A program made the translations under genes and the position numbers. From assembly GCA_003586115.2 (NCBI GenBank), contig QVOM02000021.1, positions 11,744,478 through 11,808,477 on the forward strand: a stretch of DNA of 64,000 nucleotides, given 5' to 3'. Positions 42,265 to 54,717 of the stretch are shown one piece after another. Position 1 is the stretch's first letter; the number at the start of each line of letters is the position of its first letter. Below the pieces are notes generated by a model. The model made no database searches, was not told the origin of the DNA, and saw only the letters and a program-made list of their open reading frames with translations. This DNA comes from Salvator merianae. Its lineage: Eukaryota > Chordata > Lepidosauria > Squamata > Teiidae.

Positions 42265-42625
42265 TAAGAACATAAAAAGAGCCCTATTGGATCAGGCCAT
42301 AGCCCATCTAGTCCAGCATCCTGTCTCACACAATGACCCACCAATTGCTTCTAGGCATTAACAAAATATAAAGGCAAAACCTTCACCTGCTCTCGACTCC
42401 CTGCAAATGACCTTTAGAGGCATCCTGCCTGTCTCTCCAACCTGGAGGCAGTACCTAGGTGTCCATTCTAGTAGCCATTGATACACCTGAACCCCATGAA
42501 TTTGTCTAACCCATTCTTAAAGCTATCCAGGTTCGTAGACTGATGATCCTCTGGGTGAAAAAATACTTCCCCTTGTCGGTCCTTACTCTCCTGCCCATCA
42601 GCTTTATAGACCCTCATCAACATGA
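42265..42625 (-). mobile_element. CR1 LINE 3' end, reversed, ~360 bp
   Basis: Reverse complement of the CR1 terminal block, extending further 5' than the other tails: TAGTCCAGCATCCTGTCTCA, TTTAGAGGCATCCTGCCTGT, CCATGAATTTGTCTAACCC and GTGAAAAAATACTTCCCCTT. The last part corresponds to the end of the CR1 ORF2 frame. Confidence 0.88.
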
Positions 42626-43221
42626 AGTTACAGAAGGCCTGTATTCTTTTCCCCTCTCTGAGTCTAATCTCTTATCCTTTTCTTCCTTTTTGCAGGTTTC
42701 TCTCACCCATTCCAAGTTGTCACAGAGGTTGTGTTGCTCAAAGCAAAACCAAATGTGAACAATTATGCTCCTGGTTTTGAAGTAATATGTGTCCTTCTGC
42801 TACTTTTGGCTTTTGCATATGGCAGGTGCTTACATTTGTCCACTGAGGACTCAAATTTGTATCACTTATTTAGAATCAAAATCCTTAGTGATGCTGTGTT
42901 GCAATCACCTGCTGTTTTGTTCCTGACACAGCAATAAGAGCAGTGACATGCCAGCAATAATTGAATACAGCACAATGCTTCATTAAGTTAAAACTTAAAA
43001 TGCAGTGGCACTCTGCTGCCCACACAGTTGCAATTAATCGTACAATTCCTCATCACAGCTCTAGCTACTGCGCTCTCCTTTTTTAATCAAGTGCCCTTTC
43101 CTGCTCTACTTCTGCTCAGAGGATCATCACATTAGAGAGCCAAGTTATCAGTTGTAAAAGTACCTAATCAGATAATATTTTCCAGGCCAGAGTTGTCCAA
43201 GGCTACTACTCAAAGTGTTGA
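42626..43221. other. Unique stretch
   Basis: No feature recognised. Confidence 0.4.
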
Positions 43222-43283
43222 CAAAGGAAGAAGGAAGGAAAGAAGGAAGGAAGGAAGGAAGGAAGGAAGGAAGGAAGGAAGGA

Positions 43284-43342
<59 letters not shown>
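43222..43342. repeat. Two-phase (GGAA)n / (GAAA)n microsatellite
   Basis: An AAGG array (43226-43282) changes to an AAAG array (43283-43342). It is a pure purine strand of 120 bp, able in principle to form a triplex. GGAA arrays can bind ETS-type factors. Likely length-polymorphic. Confidence 0.9.
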
Positions 43343-43343
<1 letters not shown>

Positions 43344-43879
43344 CTGATTAAAAGAACTTACTAAATATTACAGAATAAATTTTATCACTTTGTTATACTT
43401 TAAAGCATGTGCATAGAGCTCCTTCTAACTATTACCTGGTTATTAATGGGATAAAAAGCCAAATGCTAAGTTATTGGGGCTCTTTAAATTTGACTGTGCT
43501 AGGATTGCTCCTATAAAGACATAACTGCTTTCTAAACTACTGTTTTTATTTCAAATAATCCCATTTCTGATCCTTGTTAAAACACTTAAAACTTGGTAAG
43601 GACACTGGAAGGCTTCATTTCCCACAGTAAGTTGATACTATATTGGAAAGCTGGAGAAGAGATTGTTCCCAGTTTTGTCTCCTGTCTGCCCAACTCATAG
43701 TTTGCAGGTCTAGCAGAAGGATTTGCAAAAATACATGGAACAGCATTTGACTTAAGCTGCCTTGAAGTTAGTTCTCTCATCCATAAACAAGAATGCATTG
43801 AAGATCTTCCCCACTGGTATTTCATGCAAGTTCAACTGGCCATTATATGCCACAAGACATGGCCTGCACTTTGTTGCAT
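43343..43879. other. Unique stretch
   Basis: No feature recognised. Confidence 0.4.
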
Positions 43880-44097
43880 ATGTGACTGTCCTTTTGTTGT
43901 TATTGCTGGGTACCACCGAGTTGTGTCTGACTTTTGCTAGACTCCATGGACACTTCTATGAGCACCTCTATGAAATTTTGTTGGCATACTGTAGATACCA
44001 CAGTGATTTCCCATTCCTTACTTCCAGAGATAGGCTGGGAATCAAACTTGAAATCCTCTATTTTCCAGGCAATTTGCTCTTTCACTTAGGGATACTC
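43880..44097 (-). mobile_element. tRNA-headed SINE with BovB-like tail
   Basis: The minus strand reads AGTGAAAGAGCAAATTGCC (A-box region), GGATTTCAAGTTTGATTCCC (B-box region), then body sequence. It ends CAAAAGTCAGACACAACTCG, GTGGTACCCAGCAATAACAA and CAACAAAAG, the BovB-type tail. Order and ends fit a complete but diverged Sauria-type SINE. Confidence 0.65.
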
Positions 44098-46074
44098 TAA
44101 TAGTGTCATATTTGAAAAAAAGAAGAAGTATTAAATAAAATTGAAGTTGTTTTTGTTATGTTTTCTGTTGATTTTAGATGGCCATAATAAATGTTTAAGA
44201 GAAAAGAGGATGGCTAGATCCATAATACTAGTTGCTTCAGTAGCTATAGCCAGATGTAAGGATGGGATAACACTGGAGGTTGAACTTGGGGTGTAGCAAA
44301 CTATGGGAAAGTATCATCATTGGATACTTTAAGTACATCTACATAGGGGTAAATAAGTGATTAAGGGTGATGTGTCAACATTCCCACCACATGCTGGTGC
44401 TCTCATCTTGGTTCCTATCCTTTCCATATTCCTTGAACATAGCATGCTCCTTTATTCATTCTACATGCTTACCTATTTCTTCTCTTCCTTTGATCCCTTC
44501 CCAACTCCTCTGGACCTGTTTCTTTGGCTTTGAATAATGACTGGCTGCCTGCCTAAAATAGTCAGGCATGGAAGACTTCCTCCCCTTTCCCAAATGTGAG
44601 TGTAAAGTGGGCTTTTTTTCTTTCTTTTTTCCCCAGAATTCAGAGATCCAAACCCTAAAATTCTCTACTGCTTCTGAGGTTTTTTAAATTAAGCATTCAT
44701 ATTCCTGATGTTTTCATCCTGTTCTGCCTCCTTGCAAATTATAGCAGCAACTGTGGCCTCAGAAAGAGGAACCCAGTTGTGGGATGTTATTCCCATTGTG
44801 TTCAGTGCTGTAAATGCACCCTCAGAGCACAAGATGGATCAAAGGTACAGTGTGAGCAACTGTGTGTGGTGGAAGTGCCTTCTCTGCATGTAGATGGAGC
44901 CCTACAGTGTCTTTGGTTCATCCTGCAAAAGCACAGGTCTTTGAGATATGAGTAAATTTGGACTGTTGGCTCTAAGGACCCACTTCTGCCCTAACCCTCC
45001 CCCCCAGATCAGGGGAATACTATGTGTCATTTCCACACTCCTCCTGGATCCTGAGAATGCTCTGTCCTCGAACAAGCAACCTGTCTCATTCTGGGATGGG
45101 ATTGCTGTTGGATGGGATGGATTGTTGCTGCATTTGGATGGCCCATCCTGCTCCAGGTGTGGCCACTGATTCTGAAGAGTCCTCAGAGGCAGTGCTGAGG
45201 CTCTGAAGGCCTCGTTTTGAGTCAGATCCACTGCTGGCAGCATTTCCTAGAGTGTCACCTAAATGGGTCTTCCTTGGTATTCTGGACCATGCAGTATGAT
45301 GTTTGCACATCTCCATGACTTGGTATATTGGCCTTGGCCATTTGTAGACCATAGTGTTGAGGTCTACAGTTATACTGGGCTAGGAAACCATTTTGGGTGC
45401 CTTTGCCTGGTCCACGCTTCATCCAATAAGGATGAAGCATGATTAGGGGTGCAGGACCTGCCTTTGCAAATCCTGGAACTAGCAGCTTCCAAATGTATCT
45501 ACTAAGTAAGATACTGTTTAATTTCCTGTTTAACTTGTTTTGCATTGTGTGGAGATTTCAAGCCAGCAATGGAGTTGGGATGAGTGACATTATGTTGTTT
45601 GCCATCACCATTCCTTTTACTCATGCCCCCGCCTTTTTTTTTGTGATTGGTGCAAGAAGTTCCTGCTCTGTATTCATGGCCATCCCTAAGAAATGCTGAA
45701 TAGGGAAAGTTGTACATGTTTTCAGTTACTATGGTTTTGCTTTAATGGACTGTGACAATGATGTGCAAGTAACTGAGAAGCAAAGTCAGTTTGAGTGCGT
45801 ACTCAGGTGGAAAAAGGCTTCTCTCCTGAAACCAAGCCAAAGAAAAAATAACAGGAGATTGGCAGAGGCATTGGGATGAATAACTGCTGTCCTCTGGTAA
45901 GTTTGTGGGGGTGGAAATTCTGTTTTTTTGAGAGTTTGTTAGGCACTCAATATGTGGCTGGTTTAGCTGCTAGAGGAGAGCTAGTTTCTAAGCTAGCCTA
46001 AGCACAAGGTCTGAGGGAAGAGGGGTTTGCAATTGCTACTGATTCAGAGGAGCAGGCCACATGCCATATAGGAG
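44098..46074. other. Unique stretch, no gene supported
   Basis: About 2 kb without a recognised repeat. Overlapping frames at 44902-45717 on both strands show no domains or splice structure. Confidence 0.4.
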
Positions 46075-47067
46075 CAAGCAGCATACTCTCTGGAAAGCTA
46101 AATCATGCCTTACTAATTTGTTAGAATGTCAAATGTGTCATTCTAACATTTGGATGTTAGAGAGTGTCAACAAGAACGTGGATAAAGATGATCCAGTTGA
46201 CCGTGTCTGTCTAGACTTTCAGAAGACCTTTGACAAAGTCCCTTATCAAGGGCTCTTGAATAAACTCATGTGTCACGGAATAAAAGGATGGGTCCTGTCC
46301 TGGACTGGTAACTGGCTAAAGGACAGGAAACAGAGAATAGTAATAAATGGACAATTCTTGGAGTGGAAGAGGGAAGTAAAACATGGGATTCCCTAAGGTT
46401 CAGTATTGGGATCTATGCTTTTCAATTTATTCATAAATGTACTAGAAGTAGAAGTAAATAGTGAGATAGCAAAGTTTGCTGATGACACTACATTATTCAG
46501 GGAATAAAAACTGAAAGAGAGTGGGTATAGAAAATAAATCAGGAAGCATCATTGTGCTTCTTTCTAAATCTATGGAGAGGCCACAGTTGGAATATTTTGT
46601 ACAATTCTGTTCACTACACCTCAGAAAGGATATTGTGGAACTGGAGAAGGTGCAGAAAAGGGCATCCACAATGATCAAGGGGCTGGAACAACTTTCTTAC
46701 GAAATTAGGCTGCTATGTATAGGCCTCATCAGCCTTGAAAGACAGCATTTGAGAGGTGACCTGACTGAAGTATATAAATCATGCATGGTATGGAAAAGGT
46801 GGATAGAGAAAAATTATTTTCCCTGTTGGATAACACTAGAACCAGATGGCACCTTATGATTCCTGGGTACTGCCTCCTGGTTGGAGAGACAGGAAGACTG
46901 CCTCTAAAAGCCATTTACATGGAACTGACAGCAGGTAAAGGTTTTGCATTTGTCTTCTACTTGAGATGCCCAGATGCAATTGGTGGACTACTGTGTGAGA
47001 TAGGATGCTGAACTAGGTGGGCAGTGGTCTGATCCAGCAGGGCTCCTCTTGTGTTCTTATATTCTTA
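46075..47067 (+). pseudogene. CR1 LINE, ~1 kb 3' half with RT remnant
   Basis: Reading frames in order: DPVDRVCLDFQKTFDKVPYQ and GLLNKLMCHGIKGWVLSWTG then NWLKDRKQRIVINGQFLEWK (46190-46380), GFP.GSVLGSMLFNLFINV, KFADDTTLF (catalytic FADD at 46475-46486), MERPQLEYFVQFCSLHLRKD, VELEKVQKRASTMIKGLEQL and LISLERQHLRGDLTEVYKSC, then the CR1 3' tail. A stop after GIP and a deletion around 46495-46570 break it. It is the most complete LINE in the window. Confidence 0.9.
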
Positions 47068-48232
47068 AGTATAATGCTTACAGTGTAGTGTTTATTGGGC
47101 AATAGATTTCTGGTGAGAGATCAGTTTGCTTCTGGGTTGGATAATTTCTTGAAAAATGGAGTGATTTATCTTAACAGAACCTCTTCTAAATTATCAATAA
47201 ATTTATTGCGTTTATTTTATTCTAAAAGTTACTATTATGAAGGCATGTTTTGAAAAATATACCCTTTTCCCATACCCTTTCATCTACCCATCTTTTTGTA
47301 TAAATTAATATATTTGATAATATGTGCAAATTAAACCTATGATTTCTAGATGCCAGAGTTCCATGATCTGCTAAGGCAAGATAATCTTATTTGTTTTGCA
47401 TACAGTCAAATGCATTTGCAGAAATGCACTGCAAGCAAAGTAAGTAAAACAGCATGCTGCCTTATGTTTACTCATCGTAAAACTAAATTTATAATTATAT
47501 GTATGTGTTTGTCAAACACATACTGCTTTAAAATAGCCATTTACAATATGCAGATAGTTAAAGAGTTTTCTGTGACCTGCAAATAATTTCTTATGTTTCT
47601 GCCATTAAAAAGTCACTCAAAAAGGAGTTGACACCTTGTGTTGCAGAACAGCTTACAGCAGAAGTCCACTTGCAGTTGACACACGATATGCCTTGTAATG
47701 ATCAAAACATAGGATTAAATGTGAAAAGTAACTGCATTCATAATCAGGCAAATGTTCAACAGTGTTGAACCCTTTGCAAAAGAACTTGTCAGCAGGGTCA
47801 AAAAGTTTGCACCAACCGACCCCCCAATCAGAATCAATATTCTTTTACAAATCCACATAGTGTTTAGTATGTTTGATTGTTGAATCTGCTGAGACTTAAT
47901 CATGGAAACAGTTCACTTGCTTATCTGGCCGCTACAGAGAGACAAACTGGGACTCTCTAGAGCATTAATAACACACTTGATGTGAAGAAAACCACCATCA
48001 TAATCACAGAGATTGTTTACACATTGTACTATTTGCTATCAGTGGGAATATCGGGACTAACTGGCTAGGGATAAGTAGGGTTGGATCTAATGATAGATAG
48101 GCTAACCCTTTCATCTCTTTCTGTCTTCTCCTCCCTTTGTCCTTCACATTGAACCAGCTGCATCATGAGACAGAGCAAGCAACCGCCTCAAATGACAAAG
48201 GTTGTGAACCAGCCAGTAATGGCAGATGTTTT
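47068..48232. promoter_or_regulatory. Unique stretch; possible conserved non-coding element at 47.62-47.99 kb
   Basis: AT-rich, no repeats recognised. 47620-47990 is non-repetitive with TAATCATG, TTTGATTGTTGAATC and CATTAATAAC motifs. It is flagged only by appearance; no conservation data. Confidence 0.2.
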
Positions 48233-48789
48233 GGGCCTTTTCGCACTGAGCTCCGTAGTCTGTTCCCAGTAGTTGGCTTCGGACCGGAGGGGTTGGAGAA
48301 CACTGGCTGCCATTCGCACTCCCAGCCAGAGGAACGGACCTGAAGCCGACCAGCAGAGGGAACAGTGCGAATGGCATCCGCTAGTTCGGTACCGCACTCC
48401 GTACCATTGAGCTCCACTTCATAACCAGAGGGCTCCTTACGGAGCCGGCTTCGTAACGGCAGCTAGGCTGCCATGCCCAAAGGGCTATCCCGGGCACGAA
48501 GCTCCGGACCGGGGTATGAAGCTTCGGACCATGCATGCACAGCCGCACCAGCCACGCCCGGCCGCCATTTCAAACGCGGACGGGAGTGCGAAAGCACTGT
48601 GCCCGATCTTCGCTCCATTGCGCAGGTCGGAATGAAGACAAGCTTTTACTTGTCTAGCCTTACCCAGCATCAGGTTCGGTTCAGGTACGATGTGGTTCGG
48701 ATCGGGTGAGGCGTGCGCCCGCAGCAGTGCGAAAGCTCCGTTCCAGCGAACGGACAGGAACGTTCCACTCGCTAAGTGAGAAAAGGCCC
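48233..48789. mobile_element. CpG-rich non-autonomous DNA transposon (GGGCCTTTTCNCACT ends)
   Basis: Left gggccttttcgcactgagc and reversed right gggccttttctcacttagc form good inverted ends around 557 bp. CpG density is far above the flanks. GGGCC ends and flanking T-rich trinucleotides (TTT and TTC) would suit a PIF/Harbinger-like element, but the TSD is not exact. Open frames of 60-84 codons on both strands reflect GC content, not a gene. Confidence 0.65.
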
Positions 48790-48894
48790 TTCGACTGTTC
48801 CTGCTGAGTTCCTAGCAATTCCCCTGGTTTGAGAATCAAGCTGTGCTCCACTGTCTTTCCTGCTCTTCTAATCTAGCCCTAAAATGCAGAGGAT

Positions 48895-49110
48895 AATGTT
48901 TTCCTGTTGCTATAGTTGAACCAGGGCCAGTAAGAGGGCCTTTTTGGTTGCAGTCCCTCTCTCTGGAATTCTCTGTCAGCTGAGGTATGAGCAGCATATT
49001 CACTAATGTCTTTTAAAAAATTGTTAAAAACATATTTCTTCACTTATGCATCTGGCATTGTTCAAGAAGGTGACCGTTATGTACTGTGATTATTTTTATT
49101 TTGTTTATTA
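48895..49110 (+). mobile_element. L2 LINE 3' end
   Basis: GAGGGCCTTTTTGGTTGCAG and TCCCTCTCTCTGGAATTCTC encode the end of the L2 frame (RAFLVAVPLSGILCQ). Then ATTTCTTCACTTATGCATCTGG and a T-rich tail. 5'-truncated and decayed. Confidence 0.65.
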
Positions 49111-49133
49111 GATTTATATACCGTGGATATTTG

Positions 49134-49566
49134 AAGGGCTTTTGTGCACTTATCTCAGGGCCAGTAAGGGATCCAGAGGTCTCTGTTCTGCACACTGGTA
49201 CAGTTTAAGGGAACCACTGCTCTTTGCCAGTATGCTCTGTCTGGTCTGGATTATCACTGGACCTGATTGAAGAGGTTCACCAGCCTACTAGCTGGTGGGA
49301 AGAAGCACACAGAAAGATATGCCTCCATATTATGATTTATCCAAGGGGACCCATTTTGGCAGTGCAATGAGACTGTTGCCAAAATGGGCCTCCTGGAGGC
49401 TGACTATCAGAGGTTTTGGAGGTCAGCATGAGCTCCAGAGTTGGTGTGAGGACTAGACTGGAGCAGTCACCACAGTGCAGATGGCCTTCTTCTGGTGCAA
49501 ATGCAATCCTTCTCTGCTCAGGGACAGATTGCCTGATCCGGATCAGCTGTGAATGCAGAAACACCT
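49134..49566. mobile_element. Family F non-autonomous DNA transposon, copy 4
   Basis: Left aagggcttttgtgcactta; the right end near gaatgcagaaacacc is decayed. The core GGGACCCATTTTGGCAGTGC / TTGCCAAAATGGGCC (49338-49390) is the best-preserved family F palindrome. Confidence 0.6.
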
Positions 49567-50402
49567 GGAGACACTTCACAGTACACAAGGAATCCAACAA
49601 GAAACAAATATTTTTTAAAAAGTGGTCACCCAATTTAAATACTGTTGAAAGCAGTGTTTTAGTAGTTTTCCTCTCTGATTTGTTGCTTTTATGATTTTGT
49701 TTCCTTGCAAACTGCATAGAGTCTTCAAAAATCTGTGATATAAATAAATAAATAAATAAATAACAGTTGACTATCAATCCAGCCAGCTTCTAAATGTGAA
49801 GCATTAAAAATGGTGGCAGGGGGAATACTTTTTAATTGTTGCAGAAAGTAGCAGCATCCCTCTTAAGGACTGAACCATGTAATAGTGGAAGCATGGTGAG
49901 CCACTGCTGTCTTCATTCATTTTAACGTTCTTCCTTCCACTCTTCTTTTCTCCTTCTGGGCTATGGCTGCTATAAGGAATTCAAGGCAGAGTTCCTGTAT
50001 CTGTAATAGGTGTTGGGTGCATTGCAACCTATACCAGCTGAAATTCCCTGTTCACTCACCTTTTAACAAAGCTAAGAACCCTAACCTGAATTTCACATGA
50101 CAGCCTTATTTTGGGATCCATTGTTGAGCATGGGATTATATCAAACTGCACATGAAGTTAAGTCTTGGTTCTCAAATTTCATATCCTAATAGACATGGAC
50201 AGTTTAATTGGTGGCTGATGTGGGAGAACACAGGCAGAAGCCACCCTCCATGCTATAGGTCAGTGCATAGGCTTCAAACAAAGTCAGTGAGCTTGTTAAC
50301 AGGTCCTATTTACATGAAGCATCTGCTACGAAAGGAGATGCACCAATGATTGTAGGTTTACAAATATGTTATCAGATCTGGTTCACCACTCAGTAAAAAT
50401 AT
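49567..50402. other. Unique stretch with an (AAAT)n tract
   Basis: A TAAA array lies at 49741-49763, probably a LINE tail. No gene recognised. Confidence 0.4.
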
Positions 50403-50842
50403 GGGCCCTTTTGCATTTACCCTTAAGCCAATCCAAGAAGTGATCCAGAGACCTATCTTCTGCATGGACTAGCTTAAGGGAGGTCACACACCCCTATTAG
50501 CATGCTCTATCTGCATTGGATGAAGTGTAGCCTGGTCTAGGTGGCCCAAAAAGGGACAGACTGGGATAGCAATAGACCTTTTTAGAACAATCTACTGCTG
50601 TTCTAATTGCAACAAAACAGGTCCAGGAGGCATGCAGAAGGGTGCACGCCTCCCTGGGCCAGTTGAGGAGGGGGGTGCATTTCAGTGGTGCACAGAATTG
50701 CACCACCAAAATAGGTCAGCCTGGGGCTCTGAGGCAAGGAATTTTAGTTCCTAGCCACTGGAGAATATGGAGGCTAGCCCGTGAGACCTTTGGGGCCAGC
50801 ATGGGAGCAGTCCTGAAACAGCTTTCCAAGTGCAGAAGACTT
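50403..50842. mobile_element. Family F non-autonomous DNA transposon, copy 5
   Basis: Left gggcccttttgcatttacc; the reversed right end aagtcttctgcacttgg is diverged. The core GGTGCATTTCAGTGGTGCAC then TTGCACCACCAAAATAGGTC, and AGGAATTTTAGTTCCTAGCC, match copies 1, 2 and 6. Confidence 0.6.
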
Positions 50843-51245
50843 GTTCTGGGACAGTAAGAGCAGTCCAACTGCTAGAACCACCCCAGCCTGGCCCAGTCCT
50901 GCCGGTTGAGGCCAGTAAATTAAGTGCTGAAAAAGGCAGCTACATCTGGATGGGTACAGGACTCCACTGTGCAACATGTAAACTAACCAGCTCTTTTTAA
51001 AATATCATTTCTCAAAAACCATTTAAGTACAAATTGTTGTAGAAGATAGCTTCATGATGGTGGAAGCATGGTGACAAGAGTGCTGAAAAGACCACTTCCT
51101 TTCTAGTGCTTTTCTCATAGCAGTGGCATTTGAAGAATGTGGACTAGGATAAATCTATACATAGACTAGTGAGCCCTTCTGAAGTGCTGGATGAGTGCAG
51201 GGCTGTATGAACCCCACAGTCTTCTAGTGCACCCACTGTGCCATG
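50843..51245. other. Unique spacer
   Basis: No feature recognised. Confidence 0.4.
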
Positions 51246-51518
51246 AGTGTCTAGGGATGTGTGGACCCTGCACACTGATGATGCATTCATGGCACCGCAA
51301 CAGCACTGGAGCAGCAATCCTTCTAGGAGCCTCCCTTTCATATGCTCTGGTGTGGCTTCCCTTAGACCACACTACTGTGTGGAAGGGAGGCCCTTAGTAT
51401 GCTTGTTGACCCAATATACTGGCCAGTGAGAATCATCCTTAGGCAATATTTTCAGAGTGCTGTTGTGGTGCCATGAATGCATCATCAGTGTGCAGGGTCC
51501 ACACCATTGCCCCTCACA
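51246..51518. mobile_element. Family E inverted-repeat element with a family D foldback inside
   Basis: Outer arms 51259-51310 and 51455-51504 are near-perfect inverted repeats (gtgtggaccctgcacactga, then ATGCATTCATGGCACC). Between them about 51319-51441 carries family D sequence: CTTCTAGGAGCCTCCCTTTC at the left and, reversed, aaggatgattctcactggcc at the right. The left D arm has lost ~45 bp. Either D inserted into E or the two form one long foldback. Confidence 0.65.
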
Positions 51519-52539
51519 TACCAAATAAATTCCAAGTTGAGTGATGAAACATGCAAAGGTGTAATCCTGTGCACACTTTCCTAGAAGTAAGCCTCATCAT
51601 GTGGCTCAAGAGGCCTTGATTCTGAGTAAACATGGAGAGCTTTGAGTTATGTGGAGAGAACTATGTGGTTGACAGGAACTTCTGTGAGTTTTTTAATTTA
51701 TTTTTCTTCCTCTTGAAGGGAATACATGGATAGATGGATGCAATATTTGTGTGTCCTGCAAAACATTTTTATTGGTATTCAAATACTATGCAACAGTCCT
51801 CATTGTTGGACTAGGATCATAGTGAGCAGGAAGCAGTGGCAGCATGTAAACTTTTGTGCTCATAAAAGGAAAAATTGGCATTTAGCCTCTGAAACAGCTG
51901 CTCCTTCCATCATTATGGAGTGTATGAGAGGACAATGCTATTTTAATTTGGAGATGAGGAGGAGGTGAAAAGATCTTTTAAATGCTCAGAGCTTTGGGGA
52001 ACCTAAGGCAATGTGCATTCACTGTTCAATTTGTCTACTGATTTAAAGCTACATGCAGCTGTTAGTGAAGTAATAGGTTTATTAAGCAGAGTTGTATACA
52101 TGTTCCTAGTAGGATTCTGAACACAAAGCTGAAGTAGGATATCTTTTCAGGTATATGAAAAGAGCGGAGGATATTGTTTAAAAGATTTCAACCTGCTTTT
52201 GTTGTGCTTCATTTTATATTTTTATGAGGTGACTTTAATTTTAACTGCTTGTGAACCATCCTGGATCTTTTCAACAAACAATTCTGAATTTTGCTGCTGA
52301 GGACGATGGACTGGTCATTCACTGTGCCTGAATACAAGGCACATCTGAATGGTTTAAACAGAACCAGAATTAATGTGTACAAGTTGGGTTAGAATGCAAA
52401 AAGCTTCCTGGCAAAAATAGGGGAGCTGCAGTGCTTGGTGATGAAGAAAATAGCTATTATTGGCATAACTGCAACCTCATGGAATGATGAAAAGCTAATG
52501 GAAAACAGTTATCCCACATTACAAACTCTACAGGAAGGG
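51519..52539. other. Unique stretch
   Basis: No gene or repeat recognised. Confidence 0.4.
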
Positions 52540-52988
52540 CAAGAAAGGGTGAATGGGAGGAGGTATTTGTATTTGTAATTCTTTTATCTGTTGCACAACA
52601 CTAGAACCAGGCTGGTCACTCAATGAAGTTGATGGGCAGGAGAGTTAGGACCAACAAGGAGAAGTATTTTGTCAGCCAGAAGATTGTAGGTCTGCAGAAT
52701 TTATTATAGAAGAGGTAGTGACAGCAACCATCCTGGATAGCCTTAAGAAACGGTTAGACAAATTCATGGAGGTCAGGTGTATCCATGGCTAGTAGAATGG
52801 ATGCCTAGGTACTGCCTTCAGGTTGGAAAGACAGGCAGGATGCCTCTAAAGGCCATTTGCAGGGAGACAAGAGCAGGCGAAGGTTTTGCCTTTGTTTTCT
52901 GCTTGAAAATGCTCAGAAGCAAATGGTGAGCCACTGTGTGAGTAGATAGGCTGTGACCTAATCCAACAGAGATCTCTTTTATTCTTAT
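52540..52988 (+). mobile_element. CR1 LINE 3' end, ~450 bp
   Basis: The end of the CR1 frame is visible as AGTTAGGACCAACAAGGAGA (RANKEKYF), TTAAGAAACGGTTAGACAAA and TCATGGAGGTCAGGTGTATC. The terminal block follows: GCCTAGGTACTGCCTTCAGG, AGGATGCCTCTAAAGGCC, a GGCTGTGACCTAATCC segment. Confidence 0.88.
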
Positions 52989-54717
52989 AATGTGACGAGC
53001 TTCCCATGCTTTCCCTTAGGGGTTCCATATGAAAAATAGGGCAGAAGTTCTACAAGTTTAAAAGCTGTGTAGAAGAGTGAATTTAACCAGGAACTTCTTG
53101 CAGGACAAGCAACACCTGCTTTAACTGCATTTTCTATACAACTTTTAAAGTTGTAGGATTTCTATCCTCATAGCCCTAATTCCTCACATCAGGGTACAGC
53201 TAAACCAGTCCAGACTGAGGTAGTGTGACTAGTACTGGACCAAAATTTTGCAAATGTCTAAAAAAAATTTACAGTTCTAGTATTTCTATCAGCAGCTGGC
53301 ATCCACCTATGAATGCCCCAGAAATGCCCAGAACAGGTGCGTACAGCTTCATTGGCAATCTTTGGATTACACAACAATCTTAACTGGGGTGAAATGAATC
53401 AAAGAGGAATTTGCCACTGAGCAGAGACTACAAAGGACACAGACAATTTACCATGTACCAGTTCTGGGTGTTACCAGTTGTTCCCCATTGCATCAGCAGA
53501 CACTGATTTCAGTTACATACATTTGTTGAAGAATGAAAAGATTCAGGGCTCATTTGTGCATTAATTTAGCATAAAAGGCTCATATCTAAAGTAACAGTCA
53601 TGCATATGATGCACACCAGCACCAGTATGAAAGCCAGAGTTCCCTTTAAGACAGTTTTAATCAAACCTCTAGCAAGCACTCTGAAAATGGCTCTGCCAGA
53701 CCAATGCAGCACAAGCTGACAGTGGGGATTTGAGAATGTTTCCCTCTGCACAGATTAATCCAGCTCCTGTTTACCTGAGGTTTCTGAAATTGGAAACTGT
53801 TCTTAAAATGAAAAGAAAATGCAAATGTAACTACCATTTACTCGCTGGGAAACGGAAAAAAAAAAATGCAAGGATGCTCTGAGGAAGGAACATGTCAGTA
53901 TAATATAAATCAGACAGTATTGTTTCCAGGAATTCATCTTTCTTTGCATGTTTTACAGATTGTTATTTATAAAACCATTGTTCTATTCAGGGTTGCAATG
54001 AAAATGCTTTTTTTGAATGAAAACTTTATTTACAGTTCGTAGATTCAGAACACATAAAATTACTGTGTACAGAATACATTGCACAGTAGATTTTTATGAC
54101 ACAAGATTAAAACAGTTCAAAACCCATAAAATCATCAACACAATCATAGTAAGAATCAAATATGCATTTTTCATCTTCCTTGATTATTGCTGGAGAAGCT
54201 ACAGCAGAAGCCTCGACTGTCCCATTTTCTGGCCTCCTGTTCACTAGGGATGCTAAGAGTAGAGACAGTTAGTGGGGGATTTCTTATTCTCTCTATCTCT
54301 TTCTGTCTGCTCTGTTTGACTCATTAGCGGACTGATAGTTTTCAGAACAATCTCACTGCCTTCATGCTCACTTCCTGCTTCTTTTCTTCCCTACAACATG
54401 TAACTGAATGGCTCAGGAGATTTCTTTGCTATCCAAGCATATACTTTTCTTAAAAAAAAGAAACCTTTATTTTTCTATTCTGAAAGTCAAGTATCTGTCT
54501 CCAGACACTTCTTAATGAATTATTTCTAATCAAGCACACAATTGTCCTGTTCCGTGTACCCTACAGGATAAATTCAAAGTCATACATTATTAACAAAGTG
54601 ACCGCAATGTAAAATTTAAATAGAACCACAACTAGCTCAACAAGAGCAAAGGGGTCTAGAAGTACCTTAGAGACTAACAGAAAGAAAGAAGTTGGCAGCA
54701 TGAGCTTTCATATATTA
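52989..54717. other. Unique stretch, no gene supported
   Basis: About 1.7 kb. 53998-54240 is AT-rich and begins GAATGAAAACTTTATTTACAG, possibly a reversed LINE tail, but unmatched. No other feature. Confidence 0.35.
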
